A stretch of DNA of 64,000 bases, from positions 32,853,916-32,917,915 of the forward strand of contig CM057148.1 in assembly GCA_029964075.1 (NCBI GenBank), read 5' to 3'. Source of the DNA: Patiria pectinifera (taxonomy: Eukaryota > Echinodermata > Asteroidea > Valvatida > Asterinidae). Each line of letters opens with the position of its first letter. The first letter of the stretch is position 1. The position numbers and the translations under genes are program-made. Shown here piece after piece: positions 55,722 to 64,000 of the stretch. Under the pieces are notes generated by a model. That model ran no database searches and was not told the DNA's origin. It saw nothing but the letters and a program-made list of their open reading frames with translations.

Positions 55722-56146
55722 GTGCAATAGGGTCCAAGGTGGACGTTGAGTATCCAGGAGAGCACAGTGAAAACAAAACACTCCATTCAGAAGACGAACA
55801 TGCACCATGCATCAAAGACATGGTCAACAACAACAATAGCAGCAGCATAGATGAAGGAATCACATTCCAAGCGAAGAAAGATGACACCGATGTCATTCCA
55901 GACAACAGTAAAAGCATGGAACCAAGAGAGATCATTGAACGCAGAGAAAAGTTCTCAGAGAAAATCTCCAGCTTAGATTCTGAGTTATCTGAAGCAAGTA
56001 CATTAGTGAGCTACAACAGCACAGACACACTAGGGAATGAGAGTGACAGTAGTTCCACCTGTGGTGATGGTCGTGTACGTCGTACTCGCATTACACATCA
56101 GTCAATACGATCCGTCATGTCAGACAGCGAAGTGGAACTAAATGGG
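55722..56146 (+). CDS. MADD: MADD exon with DTLGNESD..GDG..MSDSE
   Basis: Acceptor CTATTCTTTAG and donor GTAAGT bound 425 nt. Two bases complete a Gly codon and the exon leaves on a codon boundary. It encodes about 141 residues. The first part (GAIGSKVDVEYPGEHSEN..) is acidic and Asn/Ser-rich. Then come PREIIERREKFSEK and LSEASTLVSYNSTDTLGNES, DSSSTCGDG and SVMSDSEVELNG. The S..STLVS..S.DTLG..SD.SS..GDG.....MSDSE run is a clear MADD hallmark just upstream of the death-domain region. It is the last recognised exon; the next ones should lie beyond the window. Confidence 0.93.
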
Positions 56147-58269
56147 GTAAGTATATAGATATATAACATTTTACAGATTAAATGCAACATTTACAATTAC
56201 ATTGTATTTAGGGCAAGCTTCAAAAATGACTGTTCGCGAGGTCAGCGAAGGTTCGCGAACTAATTTTGATCCCAAGTTAGGAGTAAACGTCAAGCTCTCC
56301 AGGTTCATTTGCATCGCATGACAATGCGCCAATATGCTACAGCCACTGAGTTCGCGAGGTGCGTGAACCTATCGTACGCAGAGTTCGCGTAACCAGCTAC
56401 CGTTCAGTGCTCCAGTAATATTCAGGCTTTGTTGTGTCGGCTGTATTTGTTATTAAACCAGAAGCAAGGCGCTGTGTTCCCGATTATTTTCCTGAAATTT
56501 GTGTTTAGATAGGTGGCAGATTTCCGACACATCGTTTGTTAAATGTTGACAAGTGGAAATCAACTTCGTGAAATCAGAATGAAAATTCCACACCGCATGT
56601 TTCTTGACCCTGGCTTGGGCAATATTTTAACCCTGCAGTATTCATCAATTCCAAAGACTGCAAAATTGTATTGTCAGGAAGCATTTTCCCTCAAAATACG
56701 ATCTAATTAAATTATTTGGACATGAATTTCACTTTTTTTAATATAATTAAGACCGATTGTCGTGATACGTGTAACCGGGGAGAGTGGAATTTATTAGTTT
56801 TAAAATGGGGCACTCTCCTTATGTCCGAGTGGTTCCACTAAAAAAATGATTTGGGTGGAGCGAAGTTTCTGTTTGTCTCAATAATATCAAATGTTTTATT
56901 TACAGCACAAATATGAGACAATATATATACAAATTATTAGGTATTTACACAAGAATTACAGTATATATATATTAACTTTGGGTTTATCAAACTTCGTTGT
57001 GTATATAAAAACGAAACTTTGTTGGGTGTATAAAAATGAAACTTTGTTGGGTGTATAAAAACGACAGTCAAATAGGGAAATGGGCTAATGAAGTCGCTCC
57101 AAGGATATTATCTGAAATGCATAAAAACAATAAATGACTAATGAATTATGGGAATTACTGTGGCATAAAATGATTGTTGCCCAAACAGAAGAATTATTTA
57201 AATGGCAATTATGCAAGAATGTATGTAGTGTAATTTTAAATCCGAAAATAGAAATGAATTATTCACCAAATTATGTTATAAAATGAAATAAGAATATAAT
57301 ACCGTGCCCTAATAACAAATTCCCGAATGATCATACCACTTTAAATAAAACCGATAGTTTTTGGAAAATGGGAAAGTCTATTTCAAATGATTCATGAGAA
57401 CGTAAATATTATAGCAACACTAAAATTTAAGTTGAAGTTATTTGCATACTCGTGTTGCTCAGAAGTTCCAATTTGTGTTTGTTTCAAAAGGAAAAATGGA
57501 AATTCACAAAATATAAAGTACCTAATAACATTGTTTTCCCAAAATGTTTAAAGTATAAAATATAGTCAACAGAAAATCCTTTTTGCCATCTCATGCAAGA
57601 ATTAAATAGAGAATCATTAGGGAAAAACTAATTCTCAAAAATACTTGCAAATCACGACAACAGATTGATTTCAAAAGTTAATCAGTCGTGATCGCAAGGC
57701 AAATTTCAGGCCGTGTCCGTTTTGATGGCCTTAATTTCTGGCAATAAACCAAGCATACAAAAGACCAGAATGTTGCATACATGATGGCATAAAAAGATTC
57801 AGGCATAAAAATGTTTTAGGCATAAAAATGTTAAATATCAGACAAGGGATTTACTCACCACTTGGGAGGATCTACGTTCATGCCTACTCCGTGTCCGATG
57901 GTAAAATCGAAGTTCAGCAGTGAAAATAGATGAAACTATTCTACTGCTATAGGGAGCCTCTCTCAAAATTGCAGTAAAAGTGGAGAGTGTAAGATGATGG
58001 TCTGAACGCAACGAGGTGTTGGATCGAAATCAAAGTAATTTCGCAGCTAGCCCTTCAAGAAAACTATACCGAAACGCCCGGAATGTCGGCTATTCCTCTT
58101 AAACAAAGCGCGGTGGAATGCAAAACTCGCATGCTCGCTACGCCCATCGCATAGTTGAGCAAAATTCTAGGCGGCGCGCGCTGTAAAAAAAAGTTTAGTT
58201 GGCCGCGAGAGGGCGCTAGGCAAAAAGCATGATCGCAATGGCTGCTCACATGTGAATCGACACAAATAG
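56147..58269. other. intron after the last recognised exon
   Basis: AT-rich, with a TATATATA-containing patch (56920-56970), three near-repeats of AAACTTTGTTGGGTGTATAA (57015-57062) and a GGCCGCGAGAGGGCGCTAGG site (58199-58218). No MADD exon was recognised. Confidence 0.5.
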
Positions 58270-58715
58270 TCGGGGGTCTTAGGGATATTTTGGTTCAGTT
58301 TCTTCCAAAAGCACCAAATTTGGCACAGATGTCAGTCATACCATACTATTTCGATTTTTGACGGGCGCCAAGACGGGCGCCCCACGGGGCCGCCATATTG
58401 GCAAAATCCAATATGGCCGCCAACCGGGTCAGAGGTCAATTGAACTAAATGAGCTAGAATCATAAATAATACCACTTTTCAGGTATTTTCGGGGTCAAGC
58501 AATCTGAATCTGATGTTATTTAACGATTTGAGGCAAAACAGATGCCCCAAGGGACCGCCATATTGGCAAAATCCAAAATGGCCGCCACATATATCACAGT
58601 TAAGAAAATAACGAGCTAAAATCTTAAATAATACCACCTTTTATGGGTTTTTGGGGTCACAGAATCTAAATATGATGTCATTTTAATGATTCGAGGCAAG
58701 GCAGATGCTCTAGGA

Positions 58716-59613
58716 CAGTGTTGGAGCAAAGGCTTTGACCCTCAAGGCCAAGGCTTTGACCCTCAAGGCCAAGGCCAAGGCTTTGACCCTCAAGCCTCGA
58801 GGCCGAGGCCAAGGCCAAGGTTTAACCCTCAAGGCTAAGGCCAAGGCCAAGGCCCTGTTTTATAAAATGACCACTAATATAGAACTAATTATAGTCACAT
58901 GACACATCATCACGAATCGCTCATTAAGAAGAACAACTTGTGTTTAATTGCAATCAACATGCTCGCATACACTGTTTTATGACTGCATTGTATCTATTAA
59001 AGTATAAGTTCAGGTCTTCATGAATATGGTTTAACTAAAACAAAATAACGATATATTGACGCACAATTCTCCCGAGTGTAACAAAAGGGCGATCCAAGAA
59101 ACTGATTTGGGAAATTTTTATTTGCTGGGCCAACATGGTCAGAAATATTAGCATTATCTAAAACAGATACATGCAAATCTTTAGCACTTATCAGGGAGAC
59201 ATATACAACCAATCAGATCTATTCCATAATTGTATACAATTTAAGTGATCATCTCATTAGCCCCACAAGTGAACTGAGAATATTGTTGCAGCAAGTCTAC
59301 TACATGTACAACGGTAACAAAATATGATGCTATAAAAGTGGAAGTGTTCTCAACACACAAATCTATAGGGTGTTTCTCTCCTCCATGGTAACACGATTAA
59401 AATGGTAACAGCAACATTTCAAACAGATTTATCTGGAAAATGCCAAAATCTATGGGCCTTGAAGAGCCTTGACTCAAAATTGAAAGGCACTGATCCCTCA
59501 AGGCCAAGGCCAAGGCTTTTGCCCTCAAGCCTCGAGGCCAAGGCCAAGGCCCTAAAGTCCAGCCTTATGGCAGCCTTAAGGCCAAGGCCCAGCATCAAGG
59601 CACTACATCACTG
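58716..59613. mobile_element. hAT-type non-autonomous element with 8-bp TSD
   Basis: The ends CAGTGTTGGAGCAAAGG and, inverted, CAGTGATGTAGTGCCTT fit hAT termini. The flanking CTCTAGGA is repeated exactly at 58708-58715 and 59614-59621, the 8-bp duplication expected of hAT. Subterminal arrays of AAGGCC and CTTTGACCCTCAAGGC lie at both ends (58735-58860, 59490-59590), a common place for transposase-binding repeats. No transposase is present. It splits the left arm of the older TIR element. Confidence 0.82.
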
Positions 59614-60385
59614 CTCTAGGAGCCGCCATTTTTGAAAAAAATGGCCGCCACCCAGGTTTGAGGTACTCGCAGTTAAAACAATACAATGGGTTTTTTGTTG
59701 GGGGGGGGGTCCAAATGTCTGATTCTGATGTTATTTTAATTATTTGATGTCAAGTTTACCACTCGAGATCATTTCGGTCAAACCTGGTGTTTCTGGTGCG
59801 TCATTCCATAAAAAAACCTTTTCTCATTAGCTGCACATGTCGGACAGTTTGACTTTTCTACGCATACCACAGAAACAATCTTAGATTGGAGCGAGAAAAT
59901 TGTCCTAAGTTATTGTAAGGATGTATAGGCGTGTGTGGTGTGTGCCCGCCATGCTGAGGATGGGTGGAGCTATCAACCAACGGTCGTTTCATTGTCTTCA
60001 CCACCCAAGATGTTGATCACAGATAACCAAGGCTCAGTGAACCTCTCACTTGGTGAGTTCCAGTAATATGCCCAAACCGTAAATATCCATTTCTCGCATG
60101 AGAACCCTGCAGTGAGGCGGGCTCATCAAGCTTGACTTCTTCGACACATCATAACAAGTTTGCTGATGGTGACATCCTCACCTGGTTGGGATACAATTAA
60201 CTCAGTGCTAGCAAACGAGTCGGCAAAGCCCCATGCCAAAATCGGGATCTACGCCCTATACCTAGACAAGGCTGCATCCACATCTTATGGGTGCACCGGA
60301 GTAACTTGATATGCAACCCACTGAGCCACTGAAGGATTGAGAGTCGAGTCACTGCGATCACTTTCGAGATCATTTCAAGCTTGTT

Positions 60386-60860
60386 TTGGAGATCCTTGGC
60401 CTATTGGAGATCTGGGTGGGCTTCAGAAGTGGTGAAACGTACAGTAACATACTAGTCCAAAGCATCTACTCCGATCTCGGTCTGACAAAGTCCTTGGCAC
60501 TACCCTTCTTCCAAAGCCTAACATGGTGCGACACAACTTGCTTCGCCATTTCATGCAGAGCACAAGGGGTGTGGTGCAACTGTAGGTATCATAGGGGCCA
60601 GACATCGCTTCTTCACTACTGGAAGCAGCTTGTCGGAAGCATCCCAGCTACCTGCCGTGCTGTTTGAACATGTAAAGCAACCGCTACTACTACAGGCTAC
60701 CTCGGTCCAGCAGGAAATTCCTGACTTCATCGTGTGGGGCTGGCACAAAGATGGTACCAGTACATGGCAATCACTATGGACCAACTCTCAATGATGCTTC
60801 AGTGACATGTGGCACTGCGGCTGCCTCATGCAAAAGGAAGGTTGAAATGCAATTACATTA
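60386..60860 (+). pseudogene. decayed gene of the LPFF..LT.CDTT family
   Basis: The open stretch 60386-60667 reads LEIWVGFRSGETYSN, then YSDLGLTKSLALPFFQSLTW and CDTTCFA. After frame changes the region reads WGWHKDGTSTWQSLWT near 60735 and a Cys-containing CGC. The pattern (L...G.G......SLG..KS.ALPFF..LTGCDTT, later WGW.KD...W...W) is that of an uncharacterised protein family present in many copies in cnidarian and marine deuterostome genomes. The usual LTGCDT is LTWCDT here. Stops and shifts show it is not functional. Its function is unknown; sitting between long TIRs suggests it is cargo or part of the transposon's own gene. Confidence 0.55.
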
Positions 60861-61607
60861 GGTTTCTATATGCAAGGTCCTCTACAAATGAACAGCTCCA
60901 TTTAAACGCACACAGCGGCATATAGCATTTTGTCACTGCAGACATCATCTCTAAATATTTAAATGAAAATAGTTCAAACAATAATCTTTATTGATAAGTC
61001 CAATCCTTAATGACCTTTAAGGCAAAATGTGACATACAATCTTTAATAAAACAATAGATTCAGATTCTCCGACCCTGAAAATCCATGTAAAATGGTAATA
61101 TTAATAATTCTAGCTCGTTTAGTTTTTAACTGTGACTGACCTCTTACTTGGCTGGCGGCCATTTTGGATTTTTTTAATATGGCCCCTGGGGCATCCGTCT
61201 GGCATCAAATCATTAAAATAACCTCAGATTCAGATTCGTTTGCCAAAAAAAACCTCCAAAGTTGTATTACTTATGATTCTAGCTAGTTAAGTTTTTAACT
61301 GCGGTATGTGGCTTTGGATTTTGCCAATATGGCGGTCCCTTGAGGCATCTGTCTTGCCTCAAATCGTTAAAATAACATCAGATTCAGATTGCTCGAAAAT
61401 ACCTGAAAAGTGGTATTATTTATGATTCTAGCTCGTTTAGTTCGATTGACCTCTGACCGGTTGGCGGCCATATTTTTGCCAATATGGCGCCCGTCTTGGC
61501 GCCCGTCAAAAATCGAAATAGTTTGGTATGACTGACATCTGTGCCAAATTTGGTGCTTTTGGAAGAAACTGAACCAAACGGCCCCTATAACGCCCTAACA
61601 TCCCTGA

Positions 61608-62849
61608 CTAAAACACGAAATTACAAAAGTTACGAAATGAATGCTGGAGTAAGGAACCTGTCGGGTAAAAGTAAGTACTGCAACCCGACCTGGTTACATA
61701 CGGAAAAGTGTACTATCCATGGCTTCTGATTTCTGCATTCTATAGAACTTATTTATTCAAGATGCTGTCTGCATGTAGTCCTTTCTATTTTTCTTTCGTA
61801 ATGTAGAATTAGTGAAGAATCCATCGGGCCTAATACGTTTATCAATAAAACAACTTCAAGTTGCTCTCGATCCCCCTGGCCGTGCTAAGAGTTTCTCCTC
61901 GAAAATAAATACTTCCATCTTTTTTGAAATGCCTTTTTTTTATAGCAATATAAAACAAATCCACTTTAGAAGGAGGTTTCAATATAAATTTTATTTTATT
62001 GCACCCAGACCAAATATTGGAGCTGAAACATCATTCACTTTTATGCGTAATGACCGCTAAAGCAATTAAAACATCAACCGTTATTTTAGAGGAATATTAA
62101 CAAGCGTCCAATTAGGATGGAATAAATCATTTCCCGTTTCTCCAAAAATACATATGAAAATTTTGTTACAGAATTGGAAAGAAAATGTAATAGCAAATTA
62201 GCAATAAACTGAAGAGAACGGGTAATCAACTTCCACCATGCAGTTTAGAAACTGTATTATGAATATTTACGAAGCCGACACGTCAGTAGATATCCTTGAC
62301 AATAATGTTACTATGGTTATGCCTTGCACCAGTCAACCTATATATGGGATGTTAGGGCGGGTCTTATTGCCTATCAGTTAACTCCAGTTTGGCGGGAACG
62401 TATTCACAGCATCGCATTGGTGGTGACATTTCGTCGTCATGACGATCTACCTGTCTGTCTTGTGCTAGACAAGTTCCCACGCTCTTGTTTTGGCAAGAAG
62501 CCAAACCAGCAATACCCTTTTCTCGCCAGGCATCATTTGGAGTTACCGGCGGCTGTTTACTGTTAAGGCTGAAACGAAACATCGATATATTGGTGCATCG
62601 CGATACATTCGTTCACGATACGATATATCGGTACGAATGTTTGGTATCGATATTATTAATAATAACATAATAAATAACAGCGGCAGTGCACCGAAAGAAA
62701 ATTGTAAGCAACTGCGATACATGAGAAGCACGAAATGTAAAAATAATAATGCGAAGAGTTGAAGTTTCACCTTTCCGAGCGCACGCACGTGAAAAGTTCA
62801 TGCGGACTCTCCGTCATGTCCATTTTTTTCAGGTGGTGCATGCATTTCA
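61608..62849. other. no gene recognised
   Basis: An open frame at 61812-62060 follows a possible acceptor at 61806 but has no MADD-like motif. Near 62580-62660 a patch of CGATATATCGG-like palindromes matches the style of 31990-32035 and is probably transposon-derived. Confidence 0.4.
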
Positions 62850-62960
62850 TGTACCGTAATTTTCGGAATATAAGCCGCGACTTATCGTTGATTTTGCCCA
62901 TGAAAATGTTTACTGCGGCCTATACGCAGGGCGGCTTATACACCGAGCCTTGAAGAATAA
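62850..62960. repeat. short repeat with ACCGTAATTTTCGGAATATA start
   Basis: TACCGTAATTTTCGGAATAT followed by AAGCCGCGACTTAT, with GCGGCTTATACACCG about 75 bases on, resembles the ends of widespread non-autonomous hAT-like elements in animal genomes. Only one end and a short inverted CGGCTTATA/TATAAGCCG pair are evident, so the extent is uncertain. Confidence 0.35.
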
Positions 62961-63221
62961 AAATAAGATTCACATGAGTATTTAATATACTGGTACAAGA
63001 AGAGATGTGTTGCTGAAATGAATTATCAATTAATAAAGTTATTAACAAACCGAAACCAAAACTGAGCGGTAAAAAGTACGGTGAAAGCTGTCTTAGACGC
63101 TTGCGGCCAGCCGTACGTGATACCATGGAGGATTCCTCCATCGTGATACTAGTGCAGCTGCTGCCATGCAGCATGCTTAAAGGGAATATACATGTACATC
63201 ATTGGCTTTTGCTGCAATTTT

Positions 63222-63640
63222 CAGAAATGAAGTTTTTGAGGGGTTAGTATAATAGATCAAATATTGTTTAACTGACATGTTTGAAGTTTTGTGTTATGAA
63301 AATGCTTGAAAAACCAAGAAAAACAAAAATGTTTAAGTAGTCTGGTTCCCTGACTCCACTAAAGATAAAATGGATCAATTTATAGATGTCAGAAAATTGT
63401 AAGGTAAGGGAACCAGTCTAGCTAGCCAGCACCCGTTCATGAACATGTAACCAATAGCAAACAAAATTTGGACTGAAAAAAATTGTAATTTGGAGCAGTA
63501 GTTGAAAAATAGTTAGGTTTTTCCAACGGTGGTCGGCTGTCCACCGTTGGAAATGTATACAAAAATACAATTTTCTTGAAAACGACTTGACACCAGGTGC
63601 CATAATTTAAAGGATGCTTTAGGCTGGCATTTACCAACAT
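63222..63640 (+). repeat. dispersed repeat, second copy
   Basis: This is the inverted counterpart of the repeat at 21940-22330. It shares AGTCTGGTTCCCTGACTCCA (63339-63358), GGGAACCAGTCTAG, CACCGTTGGAAATG, TTGACACCAGGTGCC and AAAACCAAGAAAAAC. Two opposed GGTTCCCT/AGGGAACC pieces lie 60 bp apart. No coding capacity. Open frames inside are short and Phe-rich. Confidence 0.65.
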
Positions 63641-64000
63641 CCTAGTAGGGTATTTCGTAAAAACTTTTTATTTTTCGATGTTTGCAAATGTTGTATATTC
63701 CCTTTAATTCCCCAGCGGACCACACCATTTGTGGTAATGAAAGGGTGGTGTTCTTTCTTGGGAACAATAATTACCAATATTTTCGCTGATTAAAAAAAGA
63801 CAAATGACGACTAATACTTGTTATGGTGTTCGAAATATTTATTTATTAGATAATAAGTTGTTCAACGTCACAATATATATTTTTTTCTTGAAATGTATTC
63901 AAGAAACGATGTAAAACTAAAAAAGGGGACTGAATCACCCCTTGCAAAATTAATGGATTCGCCCATAAAAATGTCAGCATCGTTTCCTACGGCGCTACAG

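Larger units (their letters stand above)
1361..56146 (+). other. MADD: MADD gene, internal part (exons and introns)
   Basis: This is the span of the one host gene recognised. MADD is a cytosolic DENN-domain guanine-nucleotide exchange factor for Rab3/Rab27 on secretory vesicles, and in vertebrates its death domain binds TNF receptor 1. Nine exons (1361-1521, 4959-5316, 5937-6089, 6712-6820, 31277-31457, 40596-40917, 47464-47529, 48988-49125, 55722-56146) join with compatible phases at every junction and total 1913 coding bases, about 638 codons. All introns have GT..AG ends. The product matches MADD between the DENN region and the death domain. No start codon, DENN exon or stop codon of the gene lies in the window. 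Introns reach 24.5 kb (6821-31276) and are filled with mobile elements. Identity rests on remembered family motifs, not on a search. Confidence 0.88.
58270..61607. mobile_element. DNA transposon with long, internally repeated TIRs
   Basis: The left end (from TCGGGGG at 58270) and right end (to TCCCTGA at 61607) are inverted. Shared marks are TTTGGTTCAGTTTCTTCC, CACCAAATTTGGCACAGATG and TTGACGGGCGCCAAGACGGG. Inward, each arm holds about three degenerate units of 150-180 bp with GCCGCCATATTGGCAAAATC, GAGCTAGAAT.ATAAATAATA and ATCTGAATCTGATG. The left arm is 58270-58715 plus 59622-59757, split by a hAT insertion. The right arm is about 60990-61607. The interior (59758-60989) holds a decayed protein gene. 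The superfamily is not assigned. Confidence 0.68.

Noticed and set aside
61812..62060. Downstream MADD exon starting after ATGTAG (KNPSGLIRLSIKQLQVALD..)
   Set aside because: It has no resemblance to the MADD segment expected after SDSEVELNG, frame 0 hits TAG at once, and no good donor follows.

Overview
This is a eukaryotic window, almost certainly from a marine invertebrate animal. The genes are split by introns with GT..AG ends, AT-rich non-coding DNA dominates, and the repeat load is heavy. Repeats include non-LTR retrotransposons with an APE-type endonuclease and a 2A-like peptide, piggyBac, hAT, Harbinger-like, pogo-like and Penelope-like remnants, and families carrying the CREB/ATF octamer TGACGTCA. 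An echinoderm or another invertebrate deuterostome is my best guess; the sequence does not settle the species.

One host gene runs through the window on the + strand: MADD (MAP-kinase-activating death domain protein, a DENN-family Rab3/Rab27 exchange factor). Nine phase-compatible coding exons lie between 1361 and 56146, and two short in-frame candidate microexons (2020-2061, 28280-28309) fit the same frame. The exons encode the Ser-rich and acidic linker after the DENN region, the conserved block with GVLEGNNVGWLNW and LLEIAHTHYFGKEPDK, and the DTLGNESD..GDG..MSDSE block. The gene is open at both ends: the DENN exons lie upstream of the window and the death-domain/PH-like exons downstream.

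The introns hold the rest. From 713 to 8110 there is a Penelope endonuclease fragment and two copies of an unusual double-inverted-repeat family. From 8837 to 16835 there is a nest of non-autonomous elements with a 5' terminal hairpin, a subterminal inverted copy of that sequence near the 3' end, a 3' hairpin and a CTAG end, which is Helentron/Helitron2-like architecture. From 17101 to 21419 a related minus-strand nest encloses a dead piggyBac transposase. From about 21420 to 25010 lies a broken minus-strand LINE, followed by a 40-bp minisatellite and a tRNA-derived SINE. From about 34990 to 40251 a second hairpin-element nest has six 5' hairpins stacked within 345 bp. A pogo-like MITE (41984-42619) and a Harbinger-like MITE pair (30486-30864, 47920-48586) follow. 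A 4.1-kb TIR-bounded unit (49614-53751) carries a 24-bp minisatellite, an SGNH-hydrolase remnant and a LINE 3' end. A 3.3-kb unit with long, internally repeated TIRs (58270-61607) carries a decayed LPFF..LT.CDTT protein gene and a hAT insertion with a perfect 8-bp target duplication.

No operon, CRISPR, rRNA or stand-alone tRNA gene was seen. The strongest unusual signals are (i) inverted-repeat elements whose arms differ between copies while each copy stays self-complementary around a constant tip, and (ii) stacked hairpin 5' ends whose order matches the order of their partner 3' ends.
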